Below are positions 47,087-61,500 of a stretch of 64,000 nt of DNA, piece after piece (within the stretch, counting starts at the first letter, position 1; each line of letters begins with the position of its first letter). Source of the stretch: Byssochlamys sp. IMV 00236 (taxonomy: Eukaryota > Ascomycota > Eurotiomycetes > Eurotiales > Thermoascaceae); NCBI GenBank assembly GCA_001931875.2, contig MSJH02000787.1, positions 88,690-152,689 on the forward strand. Direction: 5' to 3'. The position numbers were made by a program, and so were the translations under genes. The notes beneath the pieces are model-generated. The model was not told where the DNA came from and did not search any database. It saw only the letters and a program-made list of their open reading frames with translations.

Positions 47087-50000
47087 ATGTCCGTCAACGA
47101 TGTTGAAAGCGTCCATGACTCTGGGAACCCACTTCAGCACGATTGTCAACAATCGTCCCAGCAGTGTTCGCACAACACCCTTCAGAGTCATCCCAACGTT
47201 GCGTCCATAGCCTCGTCCTCTCTATTCCCTATTATCCCAGCGGACGCATTTTCTCGTTACCCAGCAGTGGGTTCGCATGCGCAATCACTGTCGTTGTCGG
47301 TCGATCCCCCGAACAAGCATCACGATCCACCGTCCGCCGCTAACCACCTATCCTCCGATCCCCACGAATACTATAAGCAACGTTTGGAGTCATCACTTCA
47401 GCAGCATGACGATATCCTAACCCAGCATATTGATTCTTCCATCTCGTTTCATGGCGGCATGAGCGTTGCCACATACCCAAAACCCGTTGTGCCGGCGCAG
47501 TCAGATTCAACCCCACCGGGCGCAGGACACTCGACACAATATCGCTCTGTCTCCAGCACTTCGAATAGAGCTGTAAGTGACGGTTCGAGGTCACTGCCTA
47601 GGAAACCTCGATCCCGACAGCCATCGTTCAAAGACCTGATCGAGAAGTTTAACAAAACGGTTGATGAAGTACCCCCGGTACCGCTGGTCTCGAGTTCGAG
47701 AGCGACATCCAGAGCCACAAGTCCAGTTGGTAGTGTGAGAGGTCCCCCATCCCGCGCGTCATCAGTTTCCCAATCCGGAACGCGTCCGTGGGACAGACAG
47801 GACAGCAGTTTCATCCGACGGAGGCAACCAAGCGACAAGATAGAGGAGGGGGTATTGACGATTCCGAAGTCGCGCACCTATTGCGAGCGCCTGGCCAGCT
47901 CGGGCGCTTCCCTAAATCCTGTTTCCAGCCAGTCGTTGGGAGACGTGCATCCGTCGGACAAACCGAATCGTCGACCTCTGTTCGGGGAGTTACTGGCGGT
48001 TGATACTTCTGTCAACGATCCAGGATATGGGATACCGTCATATCCGCGGCGAAGAGGTTCTGAGGGGAGCATATACCGACCATATTCGAGAACCCTAGAC
48101 AGCTCTCTCGAACAGGGAACTGATATATCACCTTCGTCGCCTACGGCGTGGTACTTAGGATACGCGCCGTCTCTGGAGACCGTTAGAATCGGCCTGGACC
48201 CACACAGCCATCGAAGAGCGAGAAGCGACTTGTTAAGCAGTGGTTCGAAATCTCCGGTTACGAGTTCTTCGAGTGCTCATATGGCGGTCGCCTCGCCCAA
48301 GGAATCCGCGTCTGCGTCCTTCGCGGACACCCCACATTCCAAGTCGCGCATCCCCTTATCGTCCAACCGACTCAGTCACGCTTCTGATTCGGGCAACTCA
48401 TCTCCAACAAGGGCAAACTCGTCTACCGGCCTACGTTCTCCTACCTCGCCCAATCGTGGGGCTCTACCTCCCAAGGGGAGCAGTCGGTTGCCCAAGCCGT
48501 CTGCCAGATCGCCCACGCAGGCGCGGACTGCTCCCTCACGTCTTCCTACTATCACTTCTCCTCAAAGACAAGAGAAAACGCGCGGCTACAGCCGTCAACC
48601 CCCACAGCCCGCCAAGAATTCCCTTTTGCAGGCGTACATAAGTGCCCCTCCTCCGAAGAAGTCTCCCCCGTTACGGAGCTCAAGACCTCGCCAGCCGGTG
48701 TCAGAAGCATCTACATCATCGTCTCGAGCAAAGGTGGTGGATAGGATATCTGGCCTTCAGAAGCAGGATGACTACGATAGAAATGGTAGAGTCCCTCGAC
48801 AGAGGGCGCGAATGCTCCCGGAACTAGGCACCGTGGACTTTGCTGCCAGGCGACAAAAGATTCAGCAGGCATTCAACAAGACAGTCGAGGAAAATGCAAA
48901 AAGAGAAGAAGCCGTCGAGCTTCGTCGTCGAGCGAGGGCTAAGGAGAACGAGGAAAATAAGCGGAAACTCGAGCAGAAGGAAATGGAAAGCAGCGCAGAG
49001 CTACTTCTGCCGGCTACCGTTTATACGCCTCCTCAGGACTCCAAACCCCAGGAGCTCAATGTGGGCGATCAGCAAGGGGGAATCGGTCCCATGCAGGAAC
49101 AAGCGACGCCAGCACCTCAACTCACAGTTGATGCAGCTGAGCTCCCGCGGGAGCAGAGTCGGCTTGATTCTGGGGATTCTCCAACCTTAGGACTGCCATT
49201 GAATATCGGCCATGGAGGCGAGCAGGGGCGCTTAGACGCGCATAGCTCTAACATGGCATCTTCTGCATGGGCAGCGCCTTCTGATGACACCGACACCACC
49301 AATTTTGACCCTGAACCGCAAGCAGGATTGTCTTACGCAGATGCGTCGCACCGGACAGTACTGAGCCAGATCATGCAGATGCGAGAATCCAGTCCGAGCA
49401 GCCCGACATCCTCAGAGGATAACGGATATACATCTTCCGACCGTGATGATAAGGAATCGATACAGATTATGCTGAGAGACTCGACCTATTTCGCCCAGTC
49501 GGTTGACAGCAGTGAAAACCAAAGACGACCACGAATGTACGAGGACCACGGCCATATGAGCGACGAGCTACGGAACAGATGGAGCATGAGCTCGTGGTCT
49601 TCGGCACATAATCGGCATTCTACGGACGAGACTGTCGAAACTGGGGATGAGTGCCCTTCTGACATGCAGCAGAGCATTGAAGTTGGATTGGCACCAGAAG
49701 AACTTGAGAGGACTCCTCAGCCTTGGTCTTTTCAGGAATTCCCGCCTTCGAACATTGACCCTCGGGGAGGCACGTCCCACGCGACTGGTAATCCCCAGGA
49801 GACACGCAATGGAGCCCCCGCATATCATCCTCAAGGTATCTCATACCGCCATAGTCTAGCTAGACAAGGAGGATGGGACTCGAGGCGTGTGTCTCAACTA
49901 TATCTGGAAGAGCTTACTCGAGGCAAGATAAATATATCTGCCCCGTCAGTTTCTAAGTTCTCTGAAGACTCCCCCGATCTGTCTAATCAAGCAGAATCCA

Positions 50001-53000
50001 CCGACAGAACAGACAGTCTCACCGACGACGCAGTTTTGGTGTCGAAGACCGAGGGCATGTCGGAACCTGAACACATAGAGCATAGGGCGAGCCTGGTTCT
50101 GCGAGATGACTGGGAACGCGCATCACCGTCAATCGCTGACTGGATGCAAATCGCTGCAGAGGATAGGCCGCAAGTGTCAGCGACGAATGATCGAGACGAG
50201 GGTCTTCCTGAAGCGGACTCCATATCGTATCCTGCTATTTCCAACCGACAGCAAGCTTCTGCTTTCGGTGGTCCCGGGGAAGGGCTTGGATTATCAATAG
50301 AAGTGCCGTCTCCCCAAGAAGGCGACGTGTCAGCGATGCCACCTCCACCTCCGTTACCGGATCATTCGCCTCCTCCGCCTCCCCCCGTGGCTCAGATGGG
50401 AAATATCGTTCCGCAACCGCAGCCTCAGCAGCCCGTACAGCCATCACCCAGTATTTATTCGAGCCATCCTCCATCAAGTATTTTCTCCAGCGTGCCACCA
50501 GAGGTCGCCAACTATTATCGGAGTGCAAGGAATAGCGAGGAAGCGTATCTGCGTTACTCTGGCTATGCCAGTCTGCCCCAGACCTTGAAATCTGCCGATA
50601 CAACCCAGGCTACGTCTGTCGATACCACTACGGTCGAAGTCAAACGCGGCACACCTTCTCCCGAGCAGCGTCGTCTCAAGAAGCGTCGCCACGTCATCAA
50701 AGAGCTTGTGGACACAGAATACTCCTTTGGACGTGATATGAAGGTCGTTGATGATATCTATAAAGGCACGTCTAGTTCCTGTTTAGATCTGTCTGCAGAG
50801 GATGTCAAGACACTCTTCAGCAACTCCGACCAGATAGTGCAGTTCTCCATGACCTTCCAAGATGCGCTGAAAAGCGCTGCGAGGAGCGTCTACGTGATGC
50901 CGAAGTCCCAGCGGTGGAGCAGCAAGCGTCGCAGCAGGGCAACTCAGACGAGCACGCCATCAGAAGACAACCTAGATGTAGACGTGTCTGAGGCGGAGAA
51001 AGATTGGCTGACTTCCATCGGTCAAGCCTTCGTGACAAATATGTCCCAGATGGAGAAGGTGTACGCTGATTACTTGAAGAACCACGACGCCGCAAACAAG
51101 AAGCTCGAGACCCTCCAGCGAAACCCGAAAGTTGCCATCTGGCTCAAGGAGTGTCGTGAGTGGGCCTCTGATCTGACCTCAGCGTGGAATTTGGATTCAC
51201 TGCTCGTGAAGCCGGTGCAGCGGATCCTCAAGTATCCGCTCCTCTTGACCGAGCTTCTGAATGCAACGCCAGAAGACCACCCTGATCGTGCAGCGATCAT
51301 GGCTGCTCTCGAAGGCGTGACGAATATCTCAGTGAAGATCAATGAAATGAAAAAGCGTGCTGATGTTGTTGGCCAAGTGGTTAGTCGCAAACGAAAGGAG
51401 TCAGATGTTAGGGTTGGCTTGTCAAAGGCCTTCGGCCGTCGCACTGAGAAGTTCAGGCAACAGGTTGGCCTTTCCGATATGTTCGAAGACAAAACCTACG
51501 ATATCCTGGCGCAGAAGTTCAGCGACAGCTTCTTTCAGCTCCAGGTGGTTATGCGAGACGTGGAAATGTATACGCAAGAGGTTCAAAGCTCCATGGAACG
51601 GTTTACCGATTTCATCGTTGCTATTGAAGGATATATCGACGTGGCCCAATCCAACTATACTGAGCTTGAGAGCAAATGGCGACGTTTCAGGCTAGCCGTC
51701 CGAGAGATCATGGCAGTAGCGTTACCTGATCATGTGAGTTTAAAAACACATTTACGGCCTCTGGAATAATCTAACAATACTTGCAGATTGGAACTGTTCG
51801 CAAAAGCGTTATTGAGCCTATGATCACTCTGCTTAAACTCCACGACGGACCGCAGCGAGTCATGCATAAACGCAACAAACGGCTGATGGACTATACGCGA
51901 TTCAAAGCTCTCAAAGATCGTGGCGACAAGCCCGACAAGAAGACGACCGAGCAGGGGGAACAGTTCGTCGCGCTCAATGAAGCTCTCAAAGATGAACTGC
52001 CGAAGCTTTTCGCACTGACAGCTAAATTGATTGAATCATGCCTGACCAACTTCGTCCAGATACAGGCAACTTGGTTTAGTCTACTGCAAAAGAAGCTTGG
52101 GTACTTGATCGATCGATTCCCTGAAGAACTAAATCAAGTCATCAGCGACTGGGCCAGTGATTTCGATTTTGCCGAGGCACAAGTTCTTTCACTCGGTATC
52201 TGCAACGGTTCCTTGCTTGCGGAAGCTATCAACCTGGTCAACTTCAACACCCCGTCAACTGGGCCCGATGCGACTTCGCCGCGACGGCCTTCTACCATCA
52301 ACAGCTCCAACACCCGTTCGACTTCGCTGAATACGGATGGTTCACCACAGGTTACTCGTGAACATTCTGGGGGCCGAGACTCTGTTCAGTCTCCGCCTAC
52401 CGATGGCCTATCGCAGCGTTCAAGTGGTTCACAGGTGCATCTTATCAATGGTGCACGCAATCGGGCCAGTTCTTCCGTCTCAGCACGAGTCGTACCTCCG
52501 GCAGCCCCGGAGATGCCCACTTCACAATCTGCACAAGCATTGCAATCTATGTCTACACCATCGGCTGCATCCACTCGCCCCGGTACTAGTTCCGGTCAAG
52601 CGGGGGAGCCTTTCCCTTCTCTACCAAGACTCAGCCTTGAGACCCCATTCCTGCACGATCTTCTCACCAATCCCCCGGAGAATAATGAAGCAGCGGCCGC
52701 TGTGGATCCTTCTTCTCCTGGTGGTCGTTACTCTGGGTTCTTCTCATCCGCCATGCCCATGTCGGACTCTCCCCGCCAGGATAACCCGACAGACCCGGGT
52801 CAAGCGAGAGATCCCAAGGTCTTGTTTCTGGCCGCGAGTATCTATGAATTCAATATCGATCGCGCGAGAAGAGAAGCCGGCTATCCTTATCTGACCTACG
52901 TTGCCGGTGAGATATTCGATGTTATTGCTGAGAAAGGCGAGTTGTGGCTTGCACGAAACCAGGATGATCCTACTCATCAAGTTGGATGGATATGGAACAA

Positions 53001-53025
53001 GCACTTTGCCAAACTTGCAGCCTAG
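47087..53025 (+). CDS. Rho guanine nucleotide exchange factor, DH-BAR-SH3 (Tuba/Gef1-like)
   Basis: Two exons, 47087-51733 and 51787-53025, give 1961 residues. The intron has GTGAGT, a TCTAACA branch and a TTGCAG acceptor, phase 0. The first roughly 1190 residues are disordered and Ser/Pro/Arg-rich, with a proline-rich stretch (PPPPPLPDHSPPPPPP) near 1085-1105 that could bind SH3 or profilin. A DH (RhoGEF) domain lies at about 1195-1425: RRHVIKELVDTEYSFGRDM, then SLLVKPVQRILKYPLLLTEL. A BAR-like helical region follows (about 1440-1690, TFEx-type helices including FSDSFFQLQVVMRDVEMYTQ). The C-terminus is SH3-like (FLAASIYEFNIDRARREAG ... VGWIWNKHF). No PH domain is evident; the BAR takes its place, as in Tuba and fission-yeast Gef1, both Cdc42 activators. 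Probable role: Cdc42/Rho activation at sites of polarity or septation. Confidence 0.9.
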
Positions 53026-53875
53026 GTCGGACTTTTCGATACGGCCTGCCTCCCAGACCGCACTATCATAAAAAATCCACTTCCGACGTGGTATCCTTTG
53101 ATTGTATTCCCTCACTTGGGGAACAGTTTGTACAATTTCATGCCGTCTGCTCATGGTAGACAGTGACGAGATATGTGATTCTCAGTTTGTTTTTGCAACG
53201 CATTTCCAGGCGCATGGCATGGGTATGACGAGAGCGTCTAATGTCTTTTCTGTTTTTTCTTTTCTCCTATCTATCCTATCTATACACCATTCAGTCCTAT
53301 CGGTTTTTCTATTGCTATTTATTTATCAGCGCTTTGTTTCATATGATTCCCTGTGGGTTGGCAACTGGGCCACGCGGCCTTGTGACTGGATTGCCTATAG
53401 GGTTGTTGATGTCTGCATACGAGTCTATGGAATCATGCGAAGACATCCATCGTACCTTCGCAGGGTACAGCATGTGCGTTGTTTCCAGGGTTAGTGTCTC
53501 AAAAAGAGAGGTCGTGGACCACCGGCAGAGGTCGAACACACAGTAGACCTTCTCCCTCCTTTCGAAGCCAGTGCTGCCAGCAATTTATCGAATATTCGAC
53601 CATGCTTTGTTTTCTTTTCCCGGGCTTTTTCTCTATTTGTTCCTCCTGGCATGTGAATGTACATGTATACTAGATACCCACCGTGCGGATAGGCAACTGA
53701 AGACGATGATATATTTCCTTTACTGCAAACTTCTTCCGAGTACTTCTCAAAATAAGGCCGAACACAGAATAGTTCGTTTAGACATATGCAGCAGACTAAC
53801 CACTTTTACCATGGACTCTTAACCTTGCAATACAAGCCCTTAGGCCGCGCCAGAGGCGCATCCCGGTCTTGCTTA
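53026..53875. other. RhoGEF gene 3' flank up to the AT-rich boundary
   Basis: Normal-composition DNA following the RhoGEF stop. Contains short overlapping frames without domains. Composition changes abruptly at about 53880. Confidence 0.5.
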
Positions 53876-55199
53876 CAGAACTGATTTCTTAAACTATTAT
53901 AGTAATTCACTAAATAAAAAGCTATATATAGACTTATAAAATATAAATTATAAATAGATAGAAATAATAGTTAGCAAAATTAACTAATTAATTATTCTAT
54001 CTATAATTATATTATTAGGGGTATAAAAAAATAAATAAAAAGAGTTATTTATAATACCTTTTTTATACTATATCTTTAAATAAGATAGCTCTATATTAAG
54101 CTATATATAATAATCTTAGCTATAAATAGCAGCCTTACTCTTTATTATTATATATTACTTCCTTATTATTATTATTATTATTAAACTATTATTAATATCT
54201 TTATTTATCTTTAAGTTAAATCTAGGTTTATATTAATATTTATATTAAGATTAATTTATAGATTTAAATTCTTCCTTAAACTTAGTCTTAACTTTATTTT
54301 TAGAATCCCTATTAATATTAGGGGCATTTATAGGGTTCTTTAGCTTAAACTTAAAACTAAGTCTAAGACTAAGAGTATTAATAAGATATTTTAACTTATA
54401 CTTCTTATATTTAGAAATATTTATAAAATTCTTTAATTTAAACTTTAAAGCCTTTATAGAGTTCTTTAGCTTAGATTTAAGTAGATATTTAAACTTTTTA
54501 AAGGGTATTTTACTTTTAGGTCTAGTATTAATTAATATAAATACTAATTAATTAAGATTAATAACTTTTTAAAGGCTTAAATAGGTATTAAAAGATATAT
54601 TAAAGGAGATATTAAATAAGATATCTAATAGGTTATTAGACAGGACTAACTACTATAAGGCTTAAGGAGTTATATCTTAAGATATTATTAGTTATAAGGC
54701 TAGGAGGGCTAAATTCTAAAAACTTATTAGCTTTCTAAAAAAGATAATAAATTGCTTTATTATTAATTTTATAGATTTAAATATTATATTATAATAGTAT
54801 TTTAGGCAGGTAAATATTATTTTAATAGTTTACTCTATTATTATAAACTCTTTAAGAATTTAAAAAAAAAATAATAAAATAATAGAAATACAGAGAGCTA
54901 CCTTATTTAAATATAGGTAAAACTTAATAAACTTCTTATTAACCTCTATAATTTAGCTAATAATTAAGAGCTTTATATATACCTAATACTTATTCTAAAG
55001 AATATTACAGCTAATATAAAAGATATTAATAATTACCTTATTATCTATTTTACTATTATATATAATAATTTTAATAAAAAAGATTAAGTATTTTATATTA
55101 TCTTTAGAGGTAAAATCAGTTATTTAATTAATTACTTACCTACTAAATAATAGTATTAATAGGATTAAATAGGGGATATAGCTAGAGTAGTTATAGTAA

Positions 55200-55390
55200 A
55201 CCAAAAAAACTAAACTAAACTAAACTAAACCGCCTATAGTTTAGTTCGGTTTACTATTTTATAAACTAGAACAGTTTATAGATTTTATAAACTGAACCAA
55301 TAGTTTATAGTATACTATATAGTTTAAATAGATTTAGTTTTTTCAGTTTTATTTAGTTTTTTTAGTTTTATTTAGGTTTTTTAGTTTCTT
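55200..55390. repeat. fold-back AAACT/AGTTT satellite-like element
   Basis: Tandem AAACT units at about 55205-55230 are followed by inverted TTTAG/AGTTT units (55239-55260 and 55329-55390). AAACCG at about 55227 and CGGTTT at about 55247 are inverted copies. Between the arms is a perfect 9-bp stem, CAGTTTATA (55272-55280) and TATAAACTG (55286-55294), with a 5-nt loop. The two arms can fold back on each other. It may be a degraded miniature inverted-repeat element. Confidence 0.6.
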
Positions 55391-55501
55391 TATATTAATC
55401 TTAATTTTTATATAGACCTTTAAGAACTATTTATTCTTTTATAATATCTATTATTAAATATTAAATAGAAATTAATAAAAAGATATTAGATCTAATAATT
55501 A

Positions 55502-58500
55502 AATCTAACTTAAGTTAGATTATTAACATTTATATTAGCCTTTAATATAGTTAATCTAGCGCAAGCAATAACTAGAAGACTTAAGTCTATCTATAGTTAT
55601 TATATTCCTTTAAGAATATACAGAAGCTCTAGATATAGGTAATTAATCTAATTCTCCTTTATTATATATAGAGTTAATAATAGATTAATCTATTTAAATA
55701 TTTAAAAGACCTTAACTCTTAAACTACTTTATTTAATAGTCTTTATTATTAATCTCTATCTCTTCTTCTAATATATTATCTATATCCTTATTATTACTGA
55801 TTAAGTTTAATAATTCAGTCTCTTCTCTTTTAGATTGTTAATAATTAAATATTATATTTATATTATTAATTATTACCTTAAACTCCCGCTAAATAGTAAA
55901 ATTTTCAATATATATAAAAAGCATTAAAGCATAGATTATATTAGAAAGTAGTTAGCTATATTAATAATAGCAGATATCTTAGGTACTATTAAATAATTAT
56001 TCTATACTAATACTATTTAATAAGATTATAAGAAAATCTTAGGCTATTATTATAAGAATTAGAAATTAATATTTATTAATTCTCTAATAGTTAAAGATAT
56101 TGTCTAATTCTAATAAAGCTAATCTAACTTAAGTTAGAATAATACTATATAATTTAAGTATAATATTAGATAGAATATTACCTTTAATAAAATAAATCTA
56201 AATTTCTTAATAAGTACTAGTAGTATTTAAAGGGAGATAATAATGTTTAAATTATATAAGCGCATAATCTAATATTAAGACTAATAAATAAATTCTTAAT
56301 TATATTTTAATATTTAGATTTTAATTATTATAGTATTAAAATACCTTATAAAAAATCTTTTTATAAGTATTATACTAGTTTTTTATTATATCTTACTAGA
56401 CTTAAGTTTTAAAATATTTAAGCTTTAAACTAGGGTAAAGGATTATTATAATTATATATATAAATCCTTAAGATTTATATATTTTAATATAATAAGTTTA
56501 TAACTTATTATAAGCTTTAGATAAAATATTTTAGAGTTATATCTTCTATATAGCTCTTTTTAATTTTAAATACTTTATATAGTTATTAAGATAATCGAAG
56601 ATAATATTATAAATTTTAAAAATCTTATAAACTAATAGATTATTTATCTTTAATACAGCAAGAGTAAGATTATAAAATAGCTAGGTTAATTTAATAAGAT
56701 ATTTAATCTAATACTATTTAATAGGGGATAATATTAGAAAATAAATATCTTTATTAGCCTATAATATAATAAATTGTCTAATTATTATATATAGTTTAAG
56801 AGCATATATAAGTATAAGATATATTAAATTTTATTATATCTAGCAATTAAGAAGTAATAATTTTAGCTAATTAATACTTAATTATTATAGTGTTAAAAAA
56901 TATTCTTAGCATTAAGGGCTTATATTAATAAATCTAGTAACCTTATAAACCTATATAAAAACCTGTTAGTATTAATCTAATTTAAGTTAAATAGAGAATA
57001 TATCTTTTTTAATAATATTAGGATATCTTAAGGATATAATAGGCCTCTATCCTTTTTTATATCTTAATTAATACTATTATTAATAGAAATATTAATATAG
57101 AATTTATTTAATAAAGCATTAACTATAAATTATAAAATATATGCTAAATATAGAATATAATAACAATTTAAAATAAGTTAATTTAGTATTATATCTTAAA
57201 AATCTTCTAATAATAAATCTATCTTAAGCTTATCCCTTAGGCTTTTATCTAGCTCTATTATTAGGATAATATTATTACTTATATTATCTATTATAATAAT
57301 AAAGATTTAATATTATAGATTATATTAATAAAGATTCTTTAATATTATTTTAATTAAGTTCTTCTTAATATATAATCTATAGATAAGATTAAAGGCTAAG
57401 AATACTTCTCTATATATCTATTTTATATTAATAAAATACCCTGTTATAACAAGAAAAAAATATTAACTTTAATTAGTCTAACAATTTAATACTAAAGAAA
57501 TCTTTTCTTACTTAAGTAAATATAATAATATTTCTATATAATTAATTTCTTTAAGTTTAAAAAGATATGCTTAAATCTAATATTAGTTAAATAATTCTAG
57601 ATATAAATTATTAGTAGCTGTATATAGTATATAGCAGAACTAAGTATATTTAACTATTTAAAATAATTGGCGATATCCTATAATAAAATATAAGATCTAA
57701 TTATATAATATATTTAGTATATATATTAGATTAAAGATTTTCTAATAGAAATATTAATAATAAAATTTATAATAATTAGCTAGTTCTTACCTTTATAATT
57801 AATATATTTTAAATATTGCTATTTTTCTAAGTCTTATCTCTAAATCTATATACAGCCCTTTTTATATAGATAGCTATTAAGCTAGTGCTATTTCTTCCTT
57901 TATAAAAATATTAAAAAAATATTAAGCAATATAAATATTATATATAAGGGAAACTAAATATATTATTTATAACTTCTTAATAATATTACTATATAACTAA
58001 TTAAATTTTTAATTTTACTTATTAAAACTTAGACTATTATTTTATAAACTCTATTTTAATCTATTAAGATTTAAAGATTTAAACCTATTTTAGAAGAGTT
58101 AAATAGATAATAGCCTTTACTTAACTATATCTTACTATCTTAAATTAAGTTAAGTTAAAAGTATTAATTTTAAATTAGGGCTTAGATTATTTAATAGAAT
58201 TATAATTAAAATTAGTATCCTAGATATTAGTATTTAAAAATAAAGGAGTTTTATAAGTTTTTATAAAAATATAAATAGTATAATTCTAAAACTATAATAA
58301 AGAATCTAATAATTCTAATATATCTATATTAGAAAGAGATAAGAAAAAAAAATTTAAAGATAATAATATAGGCGGCGGCATAATATCTATAATATTCTAA
58401 CTTAAGTTAGATTTTTATTTATTATATTTAAAGGTTCTAAACTAAAAATTAGATTATATTAAGCTTTTATAAGATTAAACTAAACTAAATATTCTATAAC

Positions 58501-61500
58501 TAAAAACTATTATTATCTCTTAAAATAATAATAAGAAGTAAAGGTCTTATTTTATTAAAGAAAAAAGTTATAGATAAGAAGAATTAGAAACTATTAAAAC
58601 TTTAAAATATATTAAATAACTTTAGCCTAAAAGAAAATATAAGAAATTCTGTATTAAAAATAATATACCTAAATCTAACTTAAGTTAAAATCTACTTAAA
58701 AAGTCTAATTATAATAGTATAGAAGTATCTTATTTCTAAAATTTTTTATTTTTCTTTTTCTTCTTGCTATTAGATATTTTTTAAAACCTGTTTATATTAA
58801 TATTAGTAAGCTAAGTCTAGTTAGCAAATTATAAAGTAATATACTTAAGATAAGTTAATAGCAGTATTTTAATCTATTATGCTTAAATTACTTACTATAT
58901 TAAAAGGCTAGTCTTTAAGGTTAAGATTTTTTATAAATACTATATTTTTAAATAAGCGCCTATTTAAATGCAACTTAAGTTAGAATTTATACTTATTATT
59001 TGCCCTTTTACTCTATTAAATAGTTTATTATATTAGTAATATAAAATAATAGATTATAAGATCTTATTAATTACCTATTATTACTATATTAAAAATTATT
59101 TTATTTATAAAGTTTTAACTTAAGTTAGTTTAATTAGATTATAAGAACTATTATTATTATAACTTATTATTCTCTTAAAATTCTTATCCCTTAAAAAACC
59201 TTAATTAATATCTACTAAAATCTTAATTTTTTTTTATTTATTAAAATCTTAATTAATATCTGCCTATTTTATTTTTTCTTTTTTTTATCTTTTTTTTCCT
59301 GCTAAAGCCTGCTTAAATTAGCCTAGATTACTTTATTATTCTTATTCTATTATATTATTTATATTAGATTTATAGTCTATAATAAATTAATCTTAGATTT
59401 AACTTAAGTTAAATAAAATATACCTATCTATAAATAAGCTCTAGTAAAGTCTCTTAAAATTTTCTATTTCTTATATAGTAAGTTAAAATTTATATATCTT
59501 AATTATTTTAAGTTTTCCTACTTCTTTTTTTATTTTTTATCCCCTATTAGTTCTTTTTTAGATAAAAGTTTAATAGATAGACCTAGCTTTATTATATATA
59601 TCTTTTTCTACTTTTAGACAGCTTTCTAAATAGTTAGGTTATAATTAATAATATATTAGGCTAGTAATTTATTAATATTATTAATATTAAGCTTTTAATC
59701 TTATTATATAAGTAGATTAATTATCTTTTATAAAGCTCTAAAATAATTATTCTACTTTTCTTATATTAGGTTAATATCTAACTTAAGTTAGATTAATAAT
59801 ATATATATTTTATTTTAGATAAGATTCTCCTTTTAAAAGTTAGTTTTTCTTTAGCCTAATTTTAATATTTTAATTATACTAGTTTTTATATACTAGTAGG
59901 TCTATAGCGCCCTTAGTAAATTAGCCTCCTTTTTTAGTTCTTTCTTATAATATCCTAAGATATAGATATTTTTAATATTATAATTTTATTAAAATTGCGC
60001 TTTTATAGTTATATTTTTAAAATCTATAAAAATCTATATATAATTACCCTATATTATATTAGTTTTAACTTAAGTTAATTTTTTTAAAACTTATAATCTT
60101 AGTAATATTATTAAACTTTCTTATAATATTCTTAAACTTATCTCTAATTATTTTTAAGTATTTTTATAAGACTCTTATCTAATAATAATAATTAAATTAT
60201 AATAAATAAGTTTAATACTCCTTATAGCAGTCCTTATTCTCTTTAATAATATCTATATCTTATAATATATTTAGTAGCTTATTTAGCTAAAAAGGATTAA
60301 TCTAAATTCTAACTTAAGTTAAATAAAGGCTTATATTTTATTTTAAGTCTTACTAGCCCTAATAGGGGTCTTTATAGATCTTATTAAAAAATATATTAAT
60401 AAAATATATAGCTATATTAGAGTCTTCTATAGTAAGAAATAGAGTTAACTAAAGTTTATAGGCCTATTAGAATATCTTCAGATAGTTAGATATAGAAGAT
60501 AGGTAATACTATTCTAGTTAGTACTAGAATATTATATGCTTAGGTATAGTTTTTAATAGATTAATTGCTTTATTCTATAATTTAACCTATAAGTTCTTAT
60601 AATTAGTTAATATTATATCTCTAGTATCTAACTTAAGTTAGATCTTATTAAAAAGAGAACTTAAGGTTCTTATTCTTATATAGGTTCTTCTATATTATTA
60701 TATAGTCCTTATTATTTAATATAATAAGAAATCTTAATCTCCTTATAGAGTTCTTAAGGGAAGAAATTTCTATTATTAACTATAGTAAAGATAGTTTAAA
60801 AAACTACTTTTTATTTAGAATAGGGCATAGCTTATTCCTCTTATAATTAGACCTAGATAAGAAGAATAATATTCTTAATATATTATTACTAGCTTAGTAA
60901 TAATAATTAATAATAAGTTGCTAATTATTTATTAAGATATAAGCGCTAAACTTCTTTATAAAGATCTTTATAGCTTATTTTTTAAATCTTCTAAACTTAG
61001 CTTTTTAAATCTAACTTAGGTTAGAATAATTAAGAACTATTAAATAATTTTCTTAATTTATATAGTCTAGTTTTAAATTAATTATAAGCTTACTAAAAGT
61101 AAAGTTATAATATACTCTCTTATATAAAGTATAAATATAATCTAAGATCTATTATATTTATAAGTCCTTTTATAAAGAAGCTTAAGCATATATTATATAT
61201 TTTAATAAGACACTAATAATTAGCCGAGCCTATTTTCTAAAATTATTTATATTTTTAAGTAATTCTCTCTATTATACTTAATCTTTTTATTTAAAGGCTT
61301 AAATTAGAGCTAGTATATATTTCCTATCTATATTAGGTCTTTTTATCTCTTTATAGTTTAAATATAATATAATTAATAATTCTATATCTATCTTCCCTTT
61401 ATTATAGATATTAACCGCCTATAACTAGGCCTATTAATCTATAATTAGCTAAATTCTAACTTAAGTTAAAATAAAGATATATATTAGGACTCAGCTTTTA

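Noticed and set aside
55204..55230. AAACT array as a CRISPR or telomere-like repeat
   Set aside because: Units are contiguous pentamers without spacers and unlike the fungal TTAGGG telomere repeat.
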